From: Persicaria tinctoria
Taxonomy: Eukaryota > Streptophyta > Magnoliopsida > Caryophyllales > Polygonaceae
Assembly (NCBI GenBank): GCA_037127255.1
Contig: JBANSL010000002.1
Location: 40,739,392 to 40,803,391, forward strand
DNA length: 64,000 nt
Direction: 5' to 3'
This document shows, piece after piece, positions 23,506 through 34,477 of the stretch. Under the pieces are notes generated by a model. The model ran no database searches. It was not told the DNA's origin and was given only the letters and a program-made list of their open reading frames with translations. Position 1 is the stretch's first letter; every line of letters starts with the position of its first letter. The translations under genes were made by a program, and so were the position numbers.

Positions 23506-23940
23506 AACTTAGGATGTCTTTACTATATATAAACAACGGTTTTAAAATCAAAAAATGATTTCAATATACATAATAACATCGGTTTTTTATTTATTCCATA
23601 TAGCCAAATTTTGTGGTGAAAAATAACATTACAAATTATAGAGAGAAAAAGAATATACATATGTAGGCTTTCTATACAAGTGATGTTATAAAGTATTAAA
23701 CATATCGTTTTTATAATAAGAAACGATGTTATAAATTATATAGACATCGGGCATTGGCCGATGTGAAAAACTTTTGACTTTTTACAACACCCACATAGAC
23801 ATCGATTATTTTTTAAAGACATCGGCTATTAGCCGATGTTAAATCACAAATTTCTAGTAGTGACTATAAATAAGGCATTAGGGGCTGGATTTTAGGCATT
23901 CAATTCCAATTCAATCTTAGTTCCATTCATATTGAGTAAG

Positions 23941-23943
<3 letters not shown>

Positions 23944-23982
<39 letters not shown>
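23944..23982. repeat. (GA)n microsatellite in LTR A
   Basis: About 19 uninterrupted GA units lie about 75 bp downstream of the LTR TATA box, in its likely transcribed leader. Confidence 0.95.
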
Positions 23983-23986
<4 letters not shown>

Positions 23987-25506
23987 TGGCGAGAGGAGAG
24001 AAGGTGTTGAGAGACGGTTTGTCTTCGATCGGTTGTAAGCTTTCTTTTATTTTATTTAATGCAATTTAGTTCCCTTTTATTATTAATGTCTTTCTTGATG
24101 ATGAAGAGCGAGTAGTCACCCAACTTCTAGGGTCGGGGTGAGCCCGACGGTAGCCATGTGAGGTGATGCGGTAAAGGTACAATCTTTGGATGCAATTCAT
24201 CTTCTATCCCTATGAGCATGATTCTTTTGCGAAAGTTGAAGGTGATCATTGTTTGTGTTATTGAAGCGAAAGTGATCTTAATACAATTTGGATTAATTAT
24301 GTGAAAAAGGGTTAGTAACAATTAGGGTTTATGTGAAAGCCTCTATTTTCCTATTTGTTAATAACGAGAGTTATTTGATGAAAAGCGTGATCTTTTATGC
24401 CTTTATGTGTTATTTTACATGGTTATCGTTGTGGTGTTGAAACCCTGATCTTGGAAGTCTTTTATTTTACTAATTTATTTCACAAAGTTCGAGTTTCAAG
24501 TTACTGTTCTAATCGATATTGAGTTACTGCAGTCGATTTTTCTAGTCGATATCGAGGGGTCCTAGTCGATATCAACCAAGTTTCTGCCTTTGTGTTATTT
24601 TCTGCTTTTATCTGTTATTTCTGCTTTCTTCTGTGTTTTATTGTTTCTGCTGAGATTTGGAACTGAAAAGGCGGGTGCTGACACGCTTCCTCGTGGTTCG
24701 ATCCTGACTGCCTTCTACTACAGCGGGAGGAAGTCTTGTAATTAATTTGCGGAGAACAAGGAGTCGAATTTGGAATTTATATTTCATACTTGATTTTCCT
24801 CCTAACAATTACCACAAAGATAACCATGCAAGTGATATACTAAACTCATGAAAGGTATATGTTTTTCATCAAATAACTTTTGTCATTAACAAATAGGAAT
24901 ATAGAGGCTCTCGCATAAACCCTAAGTGTTACTATCATTTTCATAATTAATCCAAATTCATAATAAATCCACTCTCGCTTTAATATTATAAATATGGAAT
25001 TGCCAACTACTCTCATAGAAGAATTATGCATATAGGATAGAAGATGAAAATCACATAAAAGAACATAACTTTAGCGAACTTGCATGACTATCGTCGGGCT
25101 CACCCCAACCCTAGAAGTGGGACGACTACTCGCGCTTCATCATAGCAAACTCCATTGTAGACATAAAAAAAACTAACTTGAATTGAAATAATGTCGAAAG
25201 ATTACAACCGAATGCTCCAACTCTCTCTCTCTCTCTACTCGGCCTCCTCCTTCTCTCTAACTCTAGGGTTACACAATTGCTTGTGTGCTTGGATGATTAA
25301 AAACCACCCCCCAAGGGCTTTATTTATATTGGTTCAATCCTTGCTAGCCATGGAAAGAAATATCTATCTATTTCCTAAGATAAAACTTCCTACTTAATAA
25401 AATAAAAAACAAATAAAAGATCCCTAGGGTAAATAAGAATGTAACCCATGAGGACAATTGTTCATTGAGGAAGGATAAAAGATCTTCAAATTCGTGGCTA
25501 ACTAAT

Positions 25507-27275
25507 TGTTGTGGAGGGAAACTAGTGTGCAAAATATAAATCGAAATATAAAAGCAAACCGACTCCATGTCCAAACAAATAAAATACAAGAAACCCTCCC
25601 GCTGTAGTGGTAGGGTATTCAGGATCGTATCCACGAGGAAGCGTGTCAGCGCTCGCCTTTTCAGCCCCAGAATCCTCTCGAAATCGACCAGAAGGCTCCT
25701 CGATCTCGAGTAGAGTACTCGATATCGACTAAACCTGTCGACAGAAACTGCAAAACCGTGCAACAGAAACGCAAACAAGCAAGTCGAGTATAACAGAGTA
25801 CTCGACGTCGAGTAGATTTCAGTCGATATCGAGTAGTGCAGTGAACGAAAACGTGAACTTTGCGAACAGAAATAAAGCAAAATCAACACGAAATTTGTGG
25901 GATTAATTCAATAAACTAAAAGCTCCTAGAATCGGGGTTATAACGCCACAACGATAACCATATAAGAATCATTCAAAAGGTATAAAAGATCATGCTTTTC
26001 ATCAAATAACTGTCGTTATTAACAAATAGGAAAATAGAGGCTTTCGCATAAACCCTAATTGTTACTAACTCTTTTCACATAATTAATCCAAGTTGTATTA
26101 AGATCACTTTCGCTTCAATAACACAAACAAGGATCACCTTCGACTTTCGCAAAAGAATCATGCTCAAAGGGATAGAAGATGAAATCGCATTAAAAGTTGT
26201 ACCTTTATAGCATTTACTTTACATGGCTACCGGCGGGCTCACCCCGACCCTAGAAGTTGGGTAACTACTCGCTCTTCATTATAAAGAAACACATCAATAA
26301 TAAAAGGAAACTAACTTGCATTAATACAAGGAAATAAAGCTTACAACCGATTGAAGCCAAATCCGCTCTCGCAAAACAAAACCTCTCTCGGCTCCAAGCT
26401 CTCTAACTCTCTCTCCTACTCGCTCTCTATGGGAAACACAATTGCTTGTGGCTTGGATGATCTCTAAAATCAGCCCCTAAAGCTTTATTTATAGTGTTCA
26501 AGTCCTTGCTATTCTAGGAATGAACAATCTATCTCTATCTAAATCTATCTATATAAACCCTTAAGATAAATGTTTGATAAATAAATAAATAAAACAAATA
26601 AAAATCCCCTTAGGTAAAATAGGGAATTACAAATGTGTATAAATCCTTCCATAATGATAGATCTTCTCGTGCCTTGGCTTGTAAGTAACATCTTATCCGA
26701 ATCTCCACTCGATTTCGACTCAGATTCGTCACTGGGCAGTACTCGACATCGAGTAAAGTACTCGACGTCGACTAGGATTGTGCACGACATCTGGTCTTGT
26801 GCTCGTATGTTGCTCGATCTCGGCTTCTGGGATGCAAGTCGACCAAAAAGTACTTGACATCGATCAGTTTGGTCGACGTCGACTAGTTCTGTGTGCTTTC
26901 AGCATTCTGCTCCGTCTTGAAAGGCAATTTCCCGAGTCCTCGTTCGTCCGATTGAAACATATGAGTATGCGTTGGAAAGTTCTTTTAGGGAGCTATAACT
27001 CTCATGAAGACATTGAAACTTGATTCAGAATGATGAAAGGTTAAAAGTGGGCTTTTCTCCAACTGCACCATCCTTAGCTTCTTCATGACTTTCCTTTAAG
27101 CTCCAAAGTGCGTCCGATTTCTGCGAAAATTAAACAAAAACTTGTGTAGACCTCCATATATTGCAAATAAACATAAACTACACAAATCTCATGCTTTCCC
27201 AATATAAAAGTATAAAATATGGACAAAAATCGAAGTAAAAGTAGATGCAAAATATGACAAATTGAGCGCACATCA
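25507..27275 (-). mobile_element. Solo LTR 'C' (same family, minus strand)
   Basis: The 1,769-bp LTR runs, on the minus strand, TGATGTGCGC...CTCCACAACA, with perfect 5-bp duplications CTAAT at 25502-25506 and 27276-27280. It contains the family landmarks in order: palindrome block (26890-26700), TATA box (26498-26484), GGTCGGGGTGAGCC (near 26240), AGGGTTTATGCG (near 26060), second palindrome block (25830-25680) and GACACGCTTCCTCGTGG (near 25640). With no internal region or partner LTR it is a solo LTR formed by recombination. It split LTR D. Confidence 0.92.
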
Positions 27276-27794
27276 CTAATCCTCCTCAAATCCAGACTCG
27301 TCAAAACGCGTCATAGCACTCTGTAATTCCACTCGACATCGAGTCAATGTCACTCGATATCGAGCCACACGGTGGTCTTGAGTTCTCCTCACTCGATCTC
27401 GACTCATGCAATGTAGTATCGAGTGATTCTCCTCTTCTTCTGGCTCTAAGTGTTGCATGTTGGACTCGACGTCGAGTCATCTTCAATAGACGTCGAGTGG
27501 ATCATTAGTAGCTCTCCTTTCTCCAACACTTAGCCAAATTGTGGCTTCACTCCAGTAGATGTCGAGTGGGTTGAGTAGACATCGAGTGAAAATCCAGCTT
27601 CGTTCATTCTTCTCCAAATCGCTTAAAAAACGTTCCGATTTCTGCGAAATTAAACAGAAACTTGTGTAGACCTCCACAACTCACAAATAAACATAAACTA
27701 CACAAATCTCATACTTTTTCAACCCAAAGCATAAAATATAGACAGAAAACAAATTAAAAGTAAGTGCAAAACATGGCAAAAAAGACACACATCA

Positions 27795-27988
27795 ACACCC
27801 CATACTTAAGCTTGCTTGTCCTCAAGCAATACTTTTAAGGATCATACATGGGAAGAAACTAAAACTCTCAATATCACAGATTTATTCTCATATAACCCAA
27901 CCATTAATTACCATCCTCGCAAAGGTACTAATGCCACCAAATCCATGTATGTGAATAAAAGTAACATCGCACACAAAAGGAGGGTTAT
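27795..27988 (-). other. Residual internal 3' region and polypurine tract of element D
   Basis: The minus strand reads 'ttgcttgtcctc' complement-type sequence, as found upstream of the polypurine tract in Tat/Athila gypsy elements, then TATGGGGTGT directly before the LTR. The stretch ends at the LINE target duplication (27989-28005). No coding sequence survives. Confidence 0.65.
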
Positions 27989-28550
27989 GCCAAAGAGAAG
28001 ATTCTTTTTTTTTTTTGGTAAAGGAGGGCAATGCCCTATGTTATTTCATAGCTTAATTTGTTATCCCTAGAAGAGGGATGGAATACATATGCTCACGGAT
28101 ACAATTCGGAATGACCAATAGGTGGGAAAAGAATCAACTAAATGAGTCGCCCAATTCGCGAGAATGTCCTCCACAGTATTAGCTTGCCCACACACATGCC
28201 GAACCTAGACCTCCCAATTTAGGCTACTAATTATACTCCGACAATGATTCACCAAGTGATAATTTGCATAAATGTCTTCACCCCCTCCTGGCTACAACAT
28301 GGTGCAAATAGAGGCACAATCAATCTCCAAAACCAGCTTGGCAATGCCCATCTCCATTGCGATTGTAAGTCCATGTAGAATTGCCCATCTTTCCCCCACG
28401 TCCGACGAGCAACGTACTCCCGCACTTGAACACAAAGGCTCTAAGGAACATGCCATCAGAATCTCAAAATAGACCACCACCTCCAACCCGCCCCGGATTA
28501 CCTTTCGACCCCCATTCATACTAAGCTTGATCCTAGACATAAACTCAAGT

Positions 28551-29731
28551 TGTATAATTCCTTTAACTTACATTCCTCCCATCTTAGTTTGAATAGGTTA
28601 AAGCACAAAGAGCACAATTAACCCCTTACACCTTTATGCAACCTAAGCATGGACAAAGATTAAACATAAATATAGCACAAATTCCTAAGAATCTAGGCAT
28701 ATGATTTACACCAAGTATGCAAAGTAATTGATGTTTAAGACATATGTCGAAATCAGTCATGATCAAACGAAAGTTCTCACAATCCTAAGCATGCTACTAC
28801 GGAATTCATTCAATGACGAAAGAACAAAAACCTAGCAAGATACTATTATGGTCGCGATTCACAACAATATCATCAATAATCGCAAGGGAAATTGAAAGAA
28901 TAGTAGGAAACAACTGAACTTAAGCCTCCCATATCACCAAGCAAGTCTCCGAAACACAGGTGAAACAAATAACGAACTTAGCCAGCCACTCATGGCTTAC
29001 CTAAATATCCTTCGAATTGATGGAAAATTAAGCAAACTTGAATGGAAGAATAAACTACTGTAAATTATGATTGACAGTCTGAGAATAAGTATTCTCCAAT
29101 GTCTATTTCGTGCCTCTCCACAATCGAGGAGAAGAGACCCCGAAAACCTAGATACATTCCTTAAAGATAATGCGAAAATAATCCTAAAATAATATAAAAT
29201 ATCTTTAAAATATTAAAACTGAAAATAATAATAAATAAGTTTTAATACCTCTTCTTTAAATCATAAGGAATAAGTCCTCAAAAGATTGGATCAAATTTCC
29301 TTTCGTGGAGATAGAATTTGATCTTCAAACCGGACTTCACTGCGCACTTTCGTCGTCGTGACAAGTCTCTCGCGGCCACGACAGGTAGGGTTCCAGTTGT
29401 GCTTCTCGCGGGTACCTTCCCATGGCTAGTAGTGGATTTCGTTGTCGCGACTTGGGTATCGCGGCCAGGACCTGTGGATTTCCAACTTCTGGGCCTTTGC
29501 TTCTCATCTCTTCTTTTCCATTGCTTTCTTCCTCTTATTTGCTCCATTATGATTCTTTCCAAGCTAACCACAAGCCGGAACTACGAATCTACATAAAACC
29601 ATCAAAATAGCGTAGTTTCAGAACTTTCCAACCAAAAGGACATTATATGAAATTAACTCTAAAACATGACCAAATAACCATGAAATGCAACTAAAACTAC
29701 TCTATAATGTCTATTGAAATATGCATTATCA
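28551..29731 (-). mobile_element. Putative solo LTR inside the LINE
   Basis: The 1,181-bp block separates two LINE ORF2 segments. On the minus strand it begins TGATAATGCATATTTC and ends GGAATTATACA, fitting TG...CA LTR ends. The flanks (CAAGT and ATAAG) share only AAGT at a shifted position, so the duplication is not clean. A GC-rich tract at 29335-29480 contains repeated TCGCGGCCACGAC/CGTCGTGAC words. No coding sequence. Confidence 0.6.
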
Positions 29732-31088
29732 ATAAGTAGAGACTTATCTGCCAAATCTACATGATGTTCCTGCATGCTTATCAATTCCCTGGAAGACCAA
29801 CTCATTCCTGATTTTCCATGTTGTCCGGAGCATGGTGGAAAAAATGGAGCTCCATCTATCCCCACTTTGAACATTGAGCAACACCCACTCTCGAATCTCC
29901 ATTGTAGAGTAGATAGTCGGTGACAGATTACCATCTCCCAACTGCTCCCACACCTATTGGATTCCAGGGCATCACGGAGGAGATGCAGGCTCGTTTCTTT
30001 CGAATTGCACCATAGGCACTCGGCATTATCTGAGAGATGGCGCCATCATCGATTAGAATTGCAAAGCATTGCATTGTAGGCTGCAAGGTAAGTGAAAGAT
30101 TGAACTCGCTATTGTACAGGGAGTTTCCATATGTGCTTCTAAATCGGTGAAGTGATTATGCTTCGATCCTTTCTTATAATCCGAAGAGCTGAAATTATTG
30201 AGAACTTCTCATTCGGTGAATATCCCCATACCAAACTGTCTCTCACTTCCGGCTTCGATGCCACTCTAATTGATTGCAGCTTGAGTACAACATCCCTCGG
30301 GAGGTATGGTGTTATGACATCCTAGTTCCAGTCCCCTCCTTCCCAAACTTCGACAACAATGGCGCCAACACTATCCTCCGACACTTCTTGGACCGCACAA
30401 CCCACCAAGGGTGCTTTTTGCAGCCAAGAGTCGAGCCTTTGTTTTCAATATCCACTTGAAGCCTCGGGGTCAGTACCTTTGCGCCATTCAGAATACCCTT
30501 CCACATATTAGACATATTTGTCCTCCTTTCAAACATGTCCACGTTAATTCTCCCGTTACAATATTTCCAACGAATAATTCGACTCTATAGGGTCGATGGG
30601 TTTTGAGTCATTCTCTACCCAAGCTTAGCTAGGATTGCCTGATTAGTGTCTCTCATTGATCGGATGCCCAAGCCACCTTCAGCAGGGGAGGCATATAATA
30701 CCGTTTTTTCAGCAACTGGATCAGACGATGCTCATGTGCCAAACCCCAATAAATCCTCGGACCATCCTATCGATCCCATCACACACCCCTGTAGGATGAG
30801 AGAAGACTACATAAAGTATACAGGTAGGCTAGTAAGGATCGATTTGGCCAAAGTGATTCGCCCTGCAAAAGACAAAGTGAGAGCCTTTCATCCCTTCAGT
30901 CGGGATGAAACTTTATCAAGTAGGTAGTTGTACCTATCGTTCGTCATCCGGCCACAAGCTGTAGGGACCCCGAGGTAATTGTCAAACTCGGTTGTGACCG
31001 GTATAGCTAGACTAGAGCATATTAAGGCCTTTATTGTTGCACCCGCCTTCCTTGAGAAACAAATAGAGCTTTTAGCATAGTTCACTCT

Positions 31089-32262
31089 TGATGTGCGCTT
31101 ATTTTGCCATATTTTGCGCTTACTTTTATTCCGTTTTCTGTCCATATTTTATACTTTTGGGTTAGGAAAGTATGAGATTTGTGTAGTTTATGCTTATTTA
31201 CAATATATGGAGATCTACACAAGTTTCTGTTTAATTTCGCAAAAATCGGAAGCATTTTGGAGTGATTCAGAGAAGAAGGAATGAAGCTAGATCTTCACTT
31301 GATGTCTACTGATACACTCGACATCTATTGGAGTGAATTCAGAAATTGGCTAAGTGTTGGAGAAAAACAAGTCTACTAAGACAACTCGACATCACACATA
31401 AGACTCGAGATCGAGTGGAGCATAACTCGAGACAGAACACATGACTCGATATCGAGTCTACATAGTGTTTTGATGCGTTGATGAGTCTGGATTCAAAGAG
31501 GGTTGCTTAGCCACGAAGTTGAAGATCTTTTATCCTCTTTGATGAACAATTATCCTCAAGGGTTAAACTCTATTTTACCCTAGGGATTTTCTATTAGTTT
31601 TATTTATTTAATTTAGGAATGTTTTATCTTTAGATAGTAGACATATCATCTCTTTCCTTGGGTAGAAAGGATTGAGCACTATAAATAAAGCCCTAGGGGG
31701 GTGGTTTTTCATTGATTCTACATCCAAGCACACAAGCAATTGTGTAACCACTAGTTAGGCAATAGAAAGAGGGAGAAGGCCGAGTGAGTTGGAGAGCGAG
31801 AGCAGTTTGGCTTATTCGGTTGTAATGTTTCGACGTTAGTTTCAATTCAAAGTTTATTTCTTTCCATGTCAATGATGATGTCTATGATGATGAGGTGCGA
31901 GTAGTCACCTTACTTCTAGGGTCGGGGTGAGCCCGACAATAGCCATGTGAGTATGCCTAAAGGTATGATTTTTATGTGATTTCATCTTCTTTCCTATATG
32001 CATAATTCTTCTACGAGGGTAGTACATGATCCTTATTTATGATATTGAAGCGAAAATGATCTTATTATGAATTTGGATTAATTATGAGAAAATGGATAGT
32101 AACACTTAGGGTTTATGCGAGAGTCTCTATATTCCTATTTGTTAATAATAACGAAAATTATTTGAAGAAAAGCATACATCTTTCATGAATTTGGAACATT
32201 ACTTGCATGGTTATCGTTGTGGTAAATTCTCCGGCTTTGGAAGTTATTTAGTTTATTGATAT
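31089..32262 (+). mobile_element. LTR 'E' (same family as A, C, D), 3'-truncated, inside the LINE
   Basis: It starts TGATGTGCGC and carries the palindrome block (31310-31470), TATA box CTATAAATAAAGCC (near 31680), GGTCGGGGTGAGCC (near 31918) and AGGGTTTATGCG (near 32108). It ends near TTATCGTTGTGG...TTTATTGAT without the second palindrome block or GACACGCTTCC region. It therefore lacks the last third of the LTR. It sits where the LINE reverse transcriptase core should be, so a deletion accompanied or followed the insertion. Confidence 0.8.
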
Positions 32263-32499
32263 CAACAAAACCCTTCGGAGAAGCCAATAGCCTCCTCCCG
32301 TATACACATGTCAAACCCAATTCTCCTACAAACCCCATCCGCAGCTTCCCTACTGATAAGTGGCTCCACTAGGATTAGGACCTAAGGATCATGAGTGTGA
32401 ATGATCTCCTGCATCGATGCTAGGAATGCATTGCTCCATGTACCATTAATGTTCCACAGAAGAATACTTAAACTATTCATGGATGAAATTGTTTGTTGA

Positions 32500-34431
32500 A
32501 GAGCCTTAAAGACAGTTCTACTTGACATTTGCATAGCTTTTACGAAAGCATGAGCTACGTCATCTAATTGGATGATCGCTTCACTGAGAGTTTGGGGAAA
32601 GTACGCCCGACATAGCATTGGTTGGTCTTCTGTTTCCATTGGTAGGAAGTCCATTCTTACTCGTTCCACAATCGGGGATAGAGTTACCAGAAACAGGAAT
32701 GTCTGGTTGTTCGATATCAGAAAGCTTGCCTAATCGCGCACCAGGATCATCGTGACTCCTCAGCCATGATCCATTGGCGGGTAGGGATTGTGAATCATCT
32801 TGCATTGGATTTGGGGAGGCTTTAGATGGGGCTTGTGTGTGGACCGGTGATAGCATGGTAATATCTTGTGGTTTGGACTGTGGTGGCTCTTTGGTGGGAA
32901 TAAGGGTGGCTTGTTGGAAGCAATTGTGATCTCCTAGTGGGAATAAGGGTGGTTTTTAGGGTAGTTTTCCCTTTTTTCTTCGTAAGAGTTGATTTCTTGA
33001 TGGATACGGAAGGGCTCTTGAGGGAGTTATGGGTGTTGGGTTGCTGACTTCCGTTGGAATGATTTGCTTTCCCAATAGAGAAGGGGTTTTGTTGAAAACC
33101 TTCCCTATTTTCATGCGTGATATTATCCTCCCTTATCCCTTCCGTATTTTTTTTATTTTTCTTCTAGATTTTCCAACACAACATATCTCGAGGATTGCAC
33201 CATACTCGTTGAACCTTGATTTTTGGGATTTCCTATATATCAATCTTCTTTCCTTTTCTGGAGCCTTCGATCCAACATCGGACCTTGGGTCGTCGCCAGC
33301 CTGAGCCCCCTGACTAGTTGTGCCCTCCCCCTTATTTGGCTGCCTAGACGTGGTGCTCCTTGTCCTTGTACATTGTCGTCGATTACTACACTTTTTTGGC
33401 TTGCATCCATCCCCTATAGCCATCGTCAGTGACCCCTCCTTGTGGCTGGTTTCAGATTTGGTATCTCTGTATGCGGCCATAGCTATCTGCATTGTGACCT
33501 GCTTACCGCATTTAAAGAACACCATTCTTAATATCTCATACTGAATTAGCCAGACCTTCCCGTCTAGGCAAAACTTGGACAACATGGGTTTAGTTAAATC
33601 CACCTCCACGCTTAGCCTTGCAAATTGCCCTCTTTCCGCCGACGTTGTGGTGTTGTCGATACGTAGGACTTTCCGATGTGCTGTCCAATCAGTCAAAGAA
33701 AGGGATGGTCAAAGTATTCAATGTGCAGCCTCGAAATCCTCATCCATACAGCTAAGGTGGTGATTATACCAGAATTTTCATCGAACCTAGGCACCCACTT
33801 CCTAATCGTAAGATAGCTATCCCCAATCATCCAAGGGCCCTCCGTTAGTACGTGGTTGTAGTCAGCCTGGTTGGAGAACCAGGCGATGAAGTAATCACTA
33901 CCCAAATTATTCAAGAAGAATTGAGCGTTAAGTGCCCATTTTTGAGTGAGCCTTCTATGCAATTGCATATAGCAGGGTCCTTATCAAATATTTTGATGAT
34001 TAGCGTATCCCGCCAAGGCCTCCATGACTCCTCTTTCTCCTTCTTGTTGAGGGTGATCGTCGGGCATAGCGGATCGTCCTATTCTGGAGGAATATCATTC
34101 ACTACCTCCTCATGGTTTGTCTGGTCCATGTTGGCAGCAGTATAAATAGCACCCACTCCCTTGATCAATTTCTCCTTGTAGCTACTCACCTTTTCCTCCC
34201 TAATCTTAACTGTCTCTTGCACATCAGGGAAATCCCCCACCCCCCAGGACTTCCTTGTTTGGTTTCCTCAGTGGAACCAAACACCGACTGAGATTGGCTA
34301 TGATTTGGGTCGACTCTAGCGTCAATGGCCTCCGTACCAGTGGTACCACGCAATCCAGGGGGTTGCGTGGGGGATGGGAGGCTTTGGGCGGAAGGAATCT
34401 GGTTTTGCTCTTGCTCTCGCTTCTTAGCCAT
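32500..34431 (-). pseudogene. LINE ORF1 remains (DUF4283 / zinc-knuckle protein)
   Basis: From the ATG at 34431 the minus strand reads MAKKREQEQNQIPSAQSLPS. Next come a DUF4283-type RNA-binding region (GSDYFIAWFSNQADYNHVL, GPWMIGDSYLTIRKWVPRF, near 33900-33780) and a segment with LRIDNTTTSAERGQFARLSV followed by a degenerate zinc knuckle (near 33660-33480), then a low-complexity tail (32856-32580). At least three frame changes separate these. Such proteins coat LINE RNA. This one is broken. Confidence 0.82.
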
Positions 34432-34477
34432 TTCGAAAGTGTATTATTTATTTCTAACTCGCCAAAGAGAAGATTCT

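Larger units (their letters stand above)
18686..23862. mobile_element. Non-autonomous CACTA (EnSpm) element carrying gene fragments
   Basis: The 5,177-bp element starts CACTACTAGAA and ends with the inverse TTCTAGTAGTG, flanked by ACT at 18683-18685 and 23863-23865. This is the 3-bp duplication typical of CACTA transposons. Both ends carry many subterminal copies of AACATCGG / CCGATGTT (about 18700-18840 and 23570-23845). No transposase was found. The interior holds fragments resembling a RABE-type Rab GTPase and an organellar release factor, intron-like spacers, and a nested hAT-type element. It landed immediately upstream of the TATA box of LTR A. Confidence 0.93.
17892..24807 (+). mobile_element. 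Solo LTR 'A' (same family, plus strand), split by a CACTA element
   Basis: The LTR runs TGTTGTG...CTAACA, about 1.74 kb after removing the CACTA insert at 18686-23862. Flanks are ATTAA (17887-17891) and ATTAC (24808-24812), a nearly perfect 5-bp duplication. It contains a TATA box (ACTATAAATAAGG, 23863-23875), a GA microsatellite, a block with 'gtagtcacc...ggtcggggtgagcccgac' near 24113, and a 3' part with 'gacacgcttcctcgtgg' near 24680. No internal region or second LTR belongs to it, hence a solo LTR. Confidence 0.82.
17437..27794 (-). mobile_element. LTR 'D' (Tat/Athila-like gypsy), split by two LTRs of its own family
   Basis: Three minus-strand pieces, 27794-27276, 25506-24808 and 17891-17437, form one LTR of about 1.67 kb when the insertions between them are removed. 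It starts TGATGTG and ends CCTCCTAACA. Upstream on the minus strand lies a purine-rich TATGGGGTGT (27804-27795) preceded by 'cttgaggacaagcaagcttaag'-like sequence, the usual polypurine-tract side of Tat/Athila-type gypsy elements, so D is a 3' LTR. The piece order was checked against the related LTR at 31089, which keeps the same joins uninterrupted. No intact internal coding region remains. Confidence 0.8.
28290..32480 (-). pseudogene. LINE ORF2 remains: endonuclease, RT C-terminus, RNase H
   Basis: On the minus strand the order is: endonuclease start MNSLSILLWNINGTW (near 32480) running to about 32265 (EPLISREAADG); then, after LTR E, the end of reverse transcriptase with VNYAKSSICFSRKAGATIKA, DNYLGVPTACGR and LSFAGRITLAKSIL-type sequence (31088-30750); WKGILNGAKVL (near 30490); WVLLNVQ and IRNELVFQG (29880-29770); then, after a solo LTR, an RNase H end with ILHGLTIAMEMGIAKLVLEID (about 28400-28300). 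Catalytic RT motifs are absent and several frames are used. Confidence 0.85.
28006..34460 (-). mobile_element. L1-type LINE (minus strand), interrupted and decayed
   Basis: A perfect 17-bp duplication GCCAAAGAGAAGATTCT flanks it at 27989-28005 and 34461-34477. The 3' end on the minus strand is an A-run (T-run 28006-28016 on plus). Two former reading frames occur in LINE order: ORF1 from 34431 with a DUF4283-like domain, then endonuclease, reverse transcriptase end and a plant-type RNase H. Frameshifts and stops abound. It was hit by a solo LTR (28551-29731) and by LTR 'E' (about 31089-32262), and the reverse transcriptase core is missing at the latter site. Confidence 0.9.

Noticed and set aside
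25368..25889. A 173-codon minus-strand open frame
   Set aside because: It crosses the D/C LTR junction and both repeat blocks, so it cannot be an ancestral gene.
29278..29596. Overlapping GC-rich frames on both strands
   Set aside because: They lie within the putative solo LTR at 28551-29731 and follow its repeated TCGCGGCCACGAC words. No protein family match.
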